DNA of 40,229 nucleotides from Ktedonobacteria bacterium (GTDB lineage Bacteria; Chloroflexota; Ktedonobacteria; Ktedonobacterales; JACDGC01): positions 1-40,229 of the forward strand of contig DAIDGU010000056.1 of NCBI GenBank assembly GCA_027459785.1. Reading direction: 5' to 3'. The notes below the pieces were generated by a model. The model saw only the letters and a program-made list of their open reading frames with translations, did no database searches and was not told where the DNA came from. The translations under genes were made by a program, and so were the position numbers. Shown here one piece after another: positions 1 to 7,573 of this stretch; position 1 is the first letter of the stretch; each line of letters starts with the position of its first letter.

Positions 1-401
1 GTATGATGGGGGCGGGACCGGCACCGCTTCGGTACCCAGTAACGGTGTCATGGATGGCTCCTGGCGGACGAGGACGAGTCGTCCACTCTGGACCATCCTA
101 CCCTATTTCAGCCCGCGTTTCCAGGTTTGGAAACGCCCTCATAATGATCATTACCGATCCGGCGCTGCTTTTGCCAAGGCCGCGCCTTTGTATGCAGAAC
201 ATGCTTCTTTCAAGCGAAGCAGATAACGATGTGGGTTTACAAGCCGCCTTCACAAGTTGCGCCTCCCCTATCGAGTTTCAAACTTTTTATCATTCGGCAA
301 AACGCTTACGATGCCTTCTCAAACAGGCGCGAATGGCGCTCCCAATTCCCGCAGTGAGGATTGTTGGAACATTTTAGGCGTGAAATTTCCGCTACAATCG
401 T
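1..401. other. Leading stretch without a supported gene
   Basis: I see no convincing gene here: the open frames have no recognisable product and no ribosome binding site that decides a start. One perfect hairpin is visible, GCGTTTCC (115-122), a 6-base loop, then GGAAACGC (129-136). It has no T tract on either strand. It lies about 270 bases downstream of the minus-strand stop at 402, so it could help end that transcript, but this is weak. Confidence 0.4.
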
Positions 402-2222
402 TTATCGCTCATAATCAATCAAGGCGCGATCAATACGTGGGAATCCTTGTATTGCAATGCGATCAAGCACATTAAGGCAACGATTTTGCACAGATGGGTC
501 CATTGTTTGACTATAAACGCGCAAAAGGAGGGCTATCAGGGAATCAGCTTGCATTGCATATTGATCTCGCGCCTGATAGTCATTTGTTATTTCAACGGTC
601 GCTAGAAGGCGTTCGCATAGCATACAAACCACGTCGGGAAGTTTCGCTGTAGTGTTTCCTAATGCATATACGAGATGGGTAGGATCAGAATTCAGCCCCT
701 CGCTAGCGATGAATCCCGAGACAATTTCCTCGATCTCGAGGAGATCATTACCACTGAGATCATGGAAACAGGAAGCGGCCTCAGAACGGACCTGGGGATC
801 AAGGTCAGAAAATAACTCGACCAATTGGCTTTGATACTGCCGTCCATACAGTTTTATGTTGGCGGCATAAATGCGAGCCACTCCCAATCTTTGAGCAGCA
901 CTTCCAACTAAACATGTGGCTACCAAATATTGCGCTTCTGGAATGGCAAGAGCGACGAGTGTAGCAATAGAGGCGCCTGTGGTTGAAATCGCTTCTCCGC
1001 TTGATGAAATCATGCGTTCAAGAACTGGCAACAACAATTCAAAATGTGTTATGAGTAACGGACGTAATAGGCGGTGGACATAATCTGATGACAATAATTG
1101 TTCATCACTTTGGCAGGTTTCTGCCAGCCAAACCGCTGCCTGTTCACGATCTATCATAGCGAGAGCCATCAAGGCCTTTATCGCACAGGCGCGTACAGAG
1201 ACAATTGGATCATGGATTAGCAGTTCAATGGTTGGCAGAAAATGAGGCGAGTACGAGACGTCTGCTGCCAGCAAATCGCCAATTACCAAAGCGGCAGCCC
1301 CACGCGTGGAATTCATGCCTGCTGTATCAATTGAGCCTCCATAATATGGCTGCCCTCCTGGAAGCGATTCAATACGCCAAGTATCTTTATCAGGATCGGG
1401 GTCTTCCATTGCATACCAATTGGCAATAGAAAGCACCGTTGGAGGCAACTCATTTTGAGCAAAAGAACCTATGCTCCAGCACAATTCCCTTCCACATGGA
1501 TGCTCTGGAAGTTGATGGCATCGCAAAAATAGAGCAATAGCATCTTCAATAGCGACAGATGATTTGCTTATACCTCTTAACGCTGCATCAAAATACGCAG
1601 GGTGCGCCTGATCAGGTAAAGAAGCTGCCAATCGTGCAAAACGAGATGGATCCATCCTTGTAGCACCTTCAAATGCCCGTGCTAATTCATGGACACCACC
1701 GACTAGATGATGATCCTCAGCCAATTGTATTCCATCAGTAGCATACCGAGCGATAGCATCATACCATTGCTGATCTGTAAACTCAGCAATATCTTTATTG
1801 GGGATAGGAGAGCGTACAAGCGAGTCACCTGGATGCCAAACGCGCGGCTCAGGAAAAGGTGGAAGTTTGAAATTAAACTTGTGCTGCCAACGTGTGATCT
1901 TGCGTTTTACGGTTGCGGAGCGTTTAGTTATATCAATGCTGGTAAGCAAGAGCCACTGGGCATAGCCGTACTCGCTTTGATCAGAGCCGCGATAAGGTAA
2001 TAGAAGGCGTTCCAAAGAACCGAGCATATCAGATGTGGCAAATGGTGTTACAGCAGCAATAAGTTGCCGCGCCACGCCGTAGTCTGCATCAAGATATCCG
2101 ATCTCTAATGCTTCGGGAAAGCAGCATAAATATTCGATAGCTGTATCTGCATACATGTTTGCGTGCTTAACAAAAGTAAGCATCAAGAGATAATGGGCTG
2201 TCACCATAGGACATGCTAGCAA
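402..2222 (-). CDS. HEAT-like C-terminal half of a split Avs-like STAND protein
   Basis: This 606-residue frame is helical and repeat-like. HEAT-type segments can be seen, for example DPIVSVRACAIKALMAL and DPQVRSEAASCFHDL, and there is no enzymatic motif. In STAND NTPases such a C-terminal repeat array is the ligand sensor. The nominal start at 2222 is a TTG with no Shine-Dalgarno sequence, and the first in-frame ATG (2207) has none either. The frame stays open upstream past 2290, overlapping the end of the NTPase gene in the -1 frame and reading ALQAALISVAANPVSF just before. I therefore infer that both pieces were one gene of about 1,330 residues and that one base was lost near 2270-2290. 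Two separate proteins remain possible but lack initiation signals. The base composition is AT-richer than that of the genes after 4660. Confidence 0.6.
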   Translation of the reverse strand: MLACPMVTAHYLLMLTFVKHANMYADTAIEYLCCFPEALEIGYLDADYGVARQLIAAVTPFATSDMLGSLERLLLPYRGSDQSEYGYAQWLLLTSIDITKRSATVKRKITRWQHKFNFKLPPFPEPRVWHPGDSLVRSPIPNKDIAEFTDQQWYDAIARYATDGIQLAEDHHLVGGVHELARAFEGATRMDPSRFARLAASLPDQAHPAYFDAALRGISKSSVAIEDAIALFLRCHQLPEHPCGRELCWSIGSFAQNELPPTVLSIANWYAMEDPDPDKDTWRIESLPGGQPYYGGSIDTAGMNSTRGAAALVIGDLLAADVSYSPHFLPTIELLIHDPIVSVRACAIKALMALAMIDREQAAVWLAETCQSDEQLLSSDYVHRLLRPLLITHFELLLPVLERMISSSGEAISTTGASIATLVALAIPEAQYLVATCLVGSAAQRLGVARIYAANIKLYGRQYQSQLVELFSDLDPQVRSEAASCFHDLSGNDLLEIEEIVSGFIASEGLNSDPTHLVYALGNTTAKLPDVVCMLCERLLATVEITNDYQARDQYAMQADSLIALLLRVYSQTMDPSVQNRCLNVLDRIAIQGFPRIDRALIDYER

Positions 2223-2269
2223 ATGACCTACAATAGAATTGAACGAGACTGGATTGGCTGCAACACTAA

Positions 2270-4417
2270 TTAGCGCAGCCTGTAATGCTTGGAGTATTCG
2301 GCAATGCGATTTGCCGCATGATTCAAGTGTCCACGTAATAGGTTAACGGTGTTATCCACCATTTCAGATTGGGCGAGCCACTGTGACCAAACACCCAATT
2401 GGTCAAGTAAATGAAACCACGAAGTGGATTGACCTAACATGATCAGTATTTCCCGTTGAGTGTCCGCTGTTTGGTCAGTTACCAGGGAAGAGAGAACGTT
2501 CCACTCGTCCAATCGCGGATCCCCCAGGCTGCCAAGAAAAGCAATAACAATCTGGCGCAAATGGAAACGTATATTCGGATGGGTAAGCAGTTCACGTACA
2601 TCAGTAAGATAGCGCGTAAAGTTCACTTGGCGCCGATGAGTTAAAATTTGGCGAACTTGAGCGCGGCGGAATAAATGCTGCTCCCCTGCAAGGAGAAAAG
2701 TCCCTATGGATTGACCACTTAGAGCAAACCGGCGAGCAAATGCATAATCAAAAAATCCCTCATGAAAAAAAGCATATATGGGTGGATTACGTTGAGCGTA
2801 CACTAAGACATGGGCAGAGGCTAGTGACCGTGCATCAGCGCTCCATTCATCAACAACTGACATAGGCGCAGTGAGGCATTGGTGGTCGCTCATAAAGGTC
2901 GTCAATGCATCGATCGTCGGCCAAAAACAAATTGTTTGATTTGCTTTTGCATTGATGTCTTGTTCTTTTCGCTGGCAAAACATCTCATATAAATCATTGA
3001 CAGTGGCAAAGGTTGGCTCAGATAATCCTCCTTGTTTTGCAATGTCCTCCACCAACCTTAAGTGGAGAGGTATTCGCAGCATCTCAATTTGAGAAGGCAA
3101 AAAGTTCTGATAAGAAACATTCCATCGCCCAAGAATTGCTTTTACATCTTCGTGTGTCAGATTCCCAACTTCAATAGTTGTTGTTAAAAGGATTTCATCT
3201 TGACGCTCATTTTGAAGGGAAAGTAAGCGATGGTCATTGGAAACATCGAAGGTACGTGCTGCCAATAATACACGCATATTAGGGTAGTATCGAGCTTGAT
3301 CGAGTATTTCGCGGATAACATCGAAAAATGGCGTACGTCGTCCAGAAACGAGGCTAACAGCATCTAGTTGATCAATAATCAGCAGGCAGGGTAAGTTTTG
3401 CGCCACTAGCGCTAGCAGGTGGGCTGGTGAACGATCTTTCTGGTATACTTCTCGACCGACCCCTTGGGGAGTAGCAACTTCTGAAAGATGATCAATATTC
3501 AATGCCAGGACTGCCCAATCAAGTGCTTGCACTTGCTTAATACAAGCAGCAATGACATTGCTTTTCCCGACTCCTGCTGAACCGGTTAAAAGAATACGGC
3601 GTGGTCCTTCGTCTTGGCGAAGAATGTCAACCACTGCTGTTGTTTCTGCCCGATCGATAGGTAATTGAAGCATTTCGCGTTGAATTCGGTTGAAATAGCG
3701 ATCTGTTGCTTCTTTGAGGGAAAGCACCACAGGATGCGAGGCCGATAAAATATAAGGATAAATCTGATGTTCCCGAGCCAAGTAGGTGAGAAGCAAATGG
3801 CTAGTAATTTGCTGCTGGATATGATCGTCAATAAACTTTTCCAGAATTGCACGAACCGAAGCCGAGTTTCCTTCGAAAAGTATCGCCAGCAACGCCTCTA
3901 CTTCTTGCCTGAGGGTCATTTCACCCCGTGTATCCGCAATCACATGCTTGAGTGCAACGAAGGCTTCTTCTCTTGTGCATCCCCACCAATTAACAAGTTT
4001 AGCGAAAGCGCTCTCATAATCATTTGTATGGAGCAAATACTGCCGAAATTCCTGATAGCTTGAAGAATTTCTCGCTCGGTCCGATATTTCCTCTAGCTCA
4101 AAGGCAGAGTCTGTAGATATAAAATAACATCTGCAAGCAGTACCTTGAAGTTTAGGCCAAAATCGGGAAAGAATACGGTGTTTCTCTAGATCGGGCAAGC
4201 TCCATTTGCCCTTATCAGTTACTTGACGCTTAACTTGATAATATTCTCGTTCGCCATTGCTTACAAGCCAGAACTCAACGCCATCCCCTTCTGGAGAAGG
4301 ATCTTCCAAACGAATGCTTTCAATCGATCCCTGAAGAAGGCGAATCAATTGAAAAACGGTCCACAGCTTCTCATAACGGTTCCCATATTTATCTGAAGGT
4401 CCACCTGTAACTGGCAT
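2270..4417 (-). CDS. Avs-like protein: Cap4-type nuclease plus STAND NTPase (5' part)
   Basis: The start at 4417 is chosen because AAGGAGGC sits just upstream; the longer frame to 4474 lacks this. Residues 1-100 resemble the Cap4/DUF4297 dsDNA-endonuclease domain: G12-x-x-Y15-E16, then D45-x-x-E48-F, then Y60-Q61-V-K63, the usual acidic and QxK pattern of restriction-like nucleases. An NTPase domain follows, with Walker A GSAGVGKS at 279-286 (K285) and a Walker B-like LLIID ending at D349. This order is that of Avs antiviral STAND proteins, in which phage-protein recognition drives oligomerisation and DNA cleavage; that role is inferred from family knowledge. The frame stops at 2270 and its natural C-terminal sensor appears to continue in the next frame (402-2222). 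Divergent from hypA across a 242-base gap. Could also be a non-defence NACHT-like regulator. Confidence 0.65.
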   Translation of the reverse strand: MPVTGGPSDKYGNRYEKLWTVFQLIRLLQGSIESIRLEDPSPEGDGVEFWLVSNGEREYYQVKRQVTDKGKWSLPDLEKHRILSRFWPKLQGTACRCYFISTDSAFELEEISDRARNSSSYQEFRQYLLHTNDYESAFAKLVNWWGCTREEAFVALKHVIADTRGEMTLRQEVEALLAILFEGNSASVRAILEKFIDDHIQQQITSHLLLTYLAREHQIYPYILSASHPVVLSLKEATDRYFNRIQREMLQLPIDRAETTAVVDILRQDEGPRRILLTGSAGVGKSNVIAACIKQVQALDWAVLALNIDHLSEVATPQGVGREVYQKDRSPAHLLALVAQNLPCLLIIDQLDAVSLVSGRRTPFFDVIREILDQARYYPNMRVLLAARTFDVSNDHRLLSLQNERQDEILLTTTIEVGNLTHEDVKAILGRWNVSYQNFLPSQIEMLRIPLHLRLVEDIAKQGGLSEPTFATVNDLYEMFCQRKEQDINAKANQTICFWPTIDALTTFMSDHQCLTAPMSVVDEWSADARSLASAHVLVYAQRNPPIYAFFHEGFFDYAFARRFALSGQSIGTFLLAGEQHLFRRAQVRQILTHRRQVNFTRYLTDVRELLTHPNIRFHLRQIVIAFLGSLGDPRLDEWNVLSSLVTDQTADTQREILIMLGQSTSWFHLLDQLGVWSQWLAQSEMVDNTVNLLRGHLNHAANRIAEYSKHYRLR

Positions 4418-4659
4418 GTCGCCTCCTTGAAGCAAATCTATCGATGACACCAATCGCATTATGCAATTATGCATTCATAATGATTATACATAATCAGTTT
4501 GATAGATGTACAACTCCGAACAATCTGGCCATCCTGATCCGGCTGAGATGTGTTTGTGAGCAGCAATTTCATCAGGGAGACAGGTTTGTGAGAAGGCGCC
4601 GATATGCTCTGCGGTAACGGCTGCACTCGCTGTTACAGCAGGGAAGCAAGGAGGTTTCT
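4418..4659. promoter_or_regulatory. Divergent control region with two TTTGTGAG sites
   Basis: TTTGTGAG occurs twice on the plus strand, at 4553-4560 and 4585-4592, exactly 32 bp apart. The weaker CTGAGA lies 11 bp before the first. The second copy is about 70 bases from the hypA start. The same hexamer core recurs with similar spacing before other operons of this window (see findings), so I infer a regulator binding site. I cannot place a clear -10/-35 pair for hypA. AGCAAGGAGG directly before 4660 is the hypA ribosome binding site. Confidence 0.35.
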
Positions 4660-5028
4660 ATGCATGAAGTCGCACAGATGCAGGGCATGGTGACGGAGAT
4701 CATCGCTTGCGCCGGGGCAGCGCAGGCGCAGCGCATCACTCGTGTGGCATTGCGCCTGGGGGCATCAGGCCACATGACGGAAGCGGCGGCACGCCAGCAT
4801 TTCGCCATCCTGGACGCTGGCACCTTAGCGGAAGGCGCGCGCCTGGATATCACCTGGTTGCCCGCGACCTATCAGTGTTTCAACTGCGGCCAGCTATTCA
4901 GCGTCATGGATCCCCAGGAATCGTTGCTCTGCCCCATCTGTGGCGAAATCGCGCTGGAGGTCGACCACGCCGACGTGTGCTACGCCGAAAGCATTGAGGT
5001 CGATACCGCCGCATCTCCCACTCCCTGA
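4660..5028 (+). CDS. hypA: Hydrogenase/urease nickel incorporation protein HypA
   Basis: HypA delivers nickel, with HypB, to the precursor of the [NiFe]-hydrogenase large subunit in the cytosol. The 122 residues have the family's hallmarks: MHE at the N-terminus (M1, H2 and E3 form the nickel site) and a structural zinc site made of C73-FN-C76 and C91-PI-C94. The length is normal. A strong AAGGAGG precedes the ATG. First gene of a four-gene plus-strand operon; hypC starts 17 bases after its stop. No hypB or hydrogenase subunit is within the window, so the partner enzyme must be elsewhere. Confidence 0.93.
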   Translation: MHEVAQMQGMVTEIIACAGAAQAQRITRVALRLGASGHMTEAAARQHFAILDAGTLAEGARLDITWLPATYQCFNCGQLFSVMDPQESLLCPICGEIALEVDHADVCYAESIEVDTAASPTP

Positions 5029-5045
5029 AAGGAGCGATCCCTTGT

Positions 5046-5294
5046 ATGTGCCTCACCGTACCAGGGCGTGTGGTGCAACGCGACGGGCCGCTGGCGCTCG
5101 TCGAACGCGACGGGCAGCAGACCTGGTGCAACGCCCTGGCCCAGCCCGATGTGCGCGTGGGCGATTATGTTGCCACACACGCTGATCTGATCATTGCCAT
5201 CATCAGCGCCGCAGAAGCGCAGGAGATCCTGAGCGCCGCCGAGGAATGGGATCTGCTGCTGGCCGCCGAAGACATGAAAGGAACCGATCAATGA
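5046..5294 (+). CDS. hypC: Hydrogenase assembly chaperone HypC/HupF
   Basis: HypC, with HypD, carries the iron atom bearing the CN and CO ligands and escorts it to the hydrogenase large-subunit precursor. The protein begins MCLTVPG: the cysteine at position 2 is essential and is retained. VRVGDYVATHADLII matches the conserved VGDYVLVH region. It has 82 residues, the usual length. GAAAGGAGCGATCCC precedes the start. The stop overlaps the next start as ATGA (5291-5294), implying translational coupling to the EamA permease. Confidence 0.93.
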   Translation: MCLTVPGRVVQRDGPLALVERDGQQTWCNALAQPDVRVGDYVATHADLIIAIISAAEAQEILSAAEEWDLLLAAEDMKGTDQ

Positions 5295-6247
5295 ATACTG
5301 CACCTGCTCTCCGCGCGGCGGCGAATCCGCGCCTGGGCTATCTCTTTGCCGCCGCCAATGCCGTCATCAGCGGCTTCGCCATTTTCATCAACAACTATGG
5401 TGTGAAAACTTTCAAAGATTCGACGCTGTATACCACTTTAAAGAATAGCGTGACAGGTTTGATCTTGCTGGCTGTTTTCCTGCTGCTGGCGGGCCAGCGT
5501 GAGCGGCTACGCGCCATCACCCTGCGCCAGTGGGGGCTGCTGGGGGTGTTGGCCGTGCTGTGGGGCAGCCTGTCATATGCCATTGACTTCCACGGCATCC
5601 AGCTTTCCACCCCTGCCACCAGCGCGTTCATCGGCCACGCACAATTTTTGCTCGTCGCCGTTCTGGCCGCCGTCTTCCTGGGCGAACGATTTGAGTGGCT
5701 GGTGTGGGGCGGACTGATCGTGCTGCTCGTCGGCCTTTCGCTGGGGATGAATTATGGCGCCATCCAGTTTGGGCCGGGCGCGTTGTGGAGCATCGCCTCC
5801 ACGGGCATTTATGCATTGGGCTTCGTACTGGCGAAATACCTGCTGCGTGAACTTTCAGCCCTGACGGTGATGACAGCCAAAATGACCATTGGCTCGGTAC
5901 TGCTGCTCAGCTACGTGGCATTCACGGGCAGCCTGGGCAGTGTGGCGCATCTGAACACGACACAGTGGAGCTTCGTGCTGGCGACGGGCGCGATTCTGGC
6001 GGCCTTCACGGCGACGGCAGTGCTGGCGCTGCGCTTTGCCAGCGCAACGGCAGCGACGGCCATTCCGGCGGCGGTGGCGCCGCTCATCACCACAGCGCTG
6101 ATGCTCGTTGCCACACAGCGCGCCTCGTTGGCGCCCCTGGCAGTGGCCGGTTTGGCAGTGCTGTTCGTCGCGGCAGTGGTCATCTTTGCTGTTGGCCAGC
6201 GTGCCGAAGTGCGGGTTGCGGTCGCGAAAGCGGCGGTGAAGTCATGA
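5291..6247 (+). CDS. EamA/DMT-superfamily inner-membrane transporter
   Basis: The 318 residues hold about ten hydrophobic helices arranged as two EamA-type halves. The first half contains GNxVTGLILLAVFLLLAG-like and TSAFIGHAQFLLVAVLAAVFLGERF segments; the GER-type motif at the end of helix 4 is typical of the drug/metabolite transporter superfamily. The substrate cannot be read from sequence. Its place between hypC and a hydrogenase-neighbourhood gene, with ATGA overlaps at both ends (5291-5294 and 6244-6247), suggests a tie to hydrogenase maturation, for example metal or metabolite export. The start at 5291 is preferred over the longer frame at 5246 because it follows GAAAGGA and couples to the hypC stop. 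Confidence 0.85.
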   Translation: MNTAPALRAAANPRLGYLFAAANAVISGFAIFINNYGVKTFKDSTLYTTLKNSVTGLILLAVFLLLAGQRERLRAITLRQWGLLGVLAVLWGSLSYAIDFHGIQLSTPATSAFIGHAQFLLVAVLAAVFLGERFEWLVWGGLIVLLVGLSLGMNYGAIQFGPGALWSIASTGIYALGFVLAKYLLRELSALTVMTAKMTIGSVLLLSYVAFTGSLGSVAHLNTTQWSFVLATGAILAAFTATAVLALRFASATAATAIPAAVAPLITTALMLVATQRASLAPLAVAGLAVLFVAAVVIFAVGQRAEVRVAVAKAAVKS

Positions 6248-6981
6248 TCTCCGGGGCGCTGCTCTTTGGCCACTATGCCTTTCCGCCGAATCGGCTGGGC
6301 TATTGCGGCCCCGAAGATCACCAGGCGTTGTTTGAATATGTGGTGGCGGGGCAAACAGATGGCGGGCTGGTGGATCTGGAAAAGCGCTTCGCCGGGGCGT
6401 ATCCCTATCTACGCCTGATCGCCACTGCTAATCAGATCGCCGATCCCTTTGATCGGCGGGTGGTGGAAGCATATTGGCTGGGCAATCGCTACCTGGACGG
6501 TGTGGATGCGCAGCACTTCTATGATTCGCTGGCGGAACGCTTCAAGGCGCGCATACCACCCGCCAATTTTCGCTGGCTGATCAGCAAACTGGATCTGGGG
6601 GCCAAGCCGCACCACAACTTCCATGTCTTCGATGTCTATTCGCATGCCGGGCTGATGCGCGACGAGCGCGCGCCCATCACGCTCGATCGCCTGGATAATT
6701 GCCGCATCAGTTGGGGCGAGGTGGTAGTAGTGGAGGGCGCCTTTCTGGTGGTGCGACGCGCGCCCATTGTTTTGCGGGAGGGCAAGCTGGCGCTTGACCC
6801 GCCTGTGTCGGTGCGCGTGCTGCGCCAACTGGACGGGCGCGGCTTCGCCGATGCTGCACAGCCTGGCAGCGTCGTTGCCATCCATTGGAATTGGGTATGC
6901 CAGGAACTTTCTTTCGCGGCGCTGGCCCGGCTGCGCCGCGAAACCATGCACGCCCTGGCACTGGCAAATCGGACCATGTGA
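6244..6981 (+). CDS. Conserved hydrogenase-neighbourhood protein (DUF6390-like)
   Basis: A 245-residue soluble protein with no signal peptide or membrane segment. It starts MISGALLFGHYAFPPNRLGYCGP, with YAFPPNxLGYCGP as the most striking conserved-looking block. From memory this resembles the DUF6390 family found beside hydrogenase accessory genes; I could not verify that. No catalytic motif is recognised. Its start overlaps the EamA stop by four bases, so it is translated as the last member of the hypA operon. Likely an accessory or regulatory factor for the same hydrogenase, by context only. Confidence 0.6.
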   Translation: MISGALLFGHYAFPPNRLGYCGPEDHQALFEYVVAGQTDGGLVDLEKRFAGAYPYLRLIATANQIADPFDRRVVEAYWLGNRYLDGVDAQHFYDSLAERFKARIPPANFRWLISKLDLGAKPHHNFHVFDVYSHAGLMRDERAPITLDRLDNCRISWGEVVVVEGAFLVVRRAPIVLREGKLALDPPVSVRVLRQLDGRGFADAAQPGSVVAIHWNWVCQELSFAALARLRRETMHALALANRTM

Positions 6982-7141
6982 AAGGATCTGGCATGGCGTG
7001 CTGTTCGTTCGCTTTCTGTGAGCAAATCGAGTGTTTTTCAACGAATTTGAGAGCAAGCCGAGAGAAGGGGCGGCCATACTCTGATCAGAACACAGGCATG
7101 AGCCACACATCCATCGGGATTCCTGCTCACGAGAGGGGCGA
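6982..7141 (+). promoter_or_regulatory. Intergenic region with TGTGA-type site
   Basis: TTCTGTGAG lies at 7014-7022, with weaker TTGAGA at 7047 and CCGAGA at 7058, giving spacings of 31 and 11 bp like those before other operons here. GAGAGG at 7131-7136 is the ribosome binding site of the next gene. No clear terminator for the hyp operon was found. Confidence 0.25.
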
Positions 7142-7531
7142 ATGATGAACACCACCATGCAACGACCATCGTTATATACGCACGCGATGATAATCGGCCT
7201 GCGTGAACTCTATCAACAGTTTGCGCACTTGGATTGGAAACAGCCGCTCACCCGTGATGACATTCGAGCGCAGTGGCCTGCACTGCCCCGCCATGTGTAT
7301 CTACGCTTGCCGGCTATTCGGCAGTTTGCTTCCCCAGAAAGCCTCATGCAGGCACTGTGGGCCATTGAATTTGGGAACATGTCAGGCGGCGCGCCAGCGG
7401 ATATGCCCGATGAGCGCCTGGTGTGGCTACACGGCGGTCCGCCCGCCTGGGGGCCAGATCCACTCGTAGCTGGTGAAGTGCAAGAAAGCGGCAGCGCGAC
7501 TGATACCGACAGGCTGGATGTCTCCGCATAA
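7142..7531 (+). CDS. Hypothetical 129-residue protein upstream of P-type ATPase
   Basis: I do not recognise this protein. It is soluble, with no signal peptide, and rich in Trp and Pro (VYLRLPAIRQF, VWLHGGPPAWGPDPL). ATG codons at 7142 and 7145 are both possible after GAGAGG. It ends 42 bases before the GTG of the P-type ATPase, and that gap has no terminator, so the two are probably cotranscribed. Codon use matches the neighbours, which supports a real gene. Confidence 0.55.
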   Translation: MMNTTMQRPSLYTHAMIIGLRELYQQFAHLDWKQPLTRDDIRAQWPALPRHVYLRLPAIRQFASPESLMQALWAIEFGNMSGGAPADMPDERLVWLHGGPPAWGPDPLVAGEVQESGSATDTDRLDVSA

Positions 7532-7573
7532 CGCCTTGCGCCTTCACGACGGCATTAAAGGAAAGGGTGTATC

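Noticed and set aside
2222..2222. TTG start for an independent 606-residue protein
   Set aside because: No Shine-Dalgarno sequence and the frame is open far upstream; a frameshifted single gene fits better.
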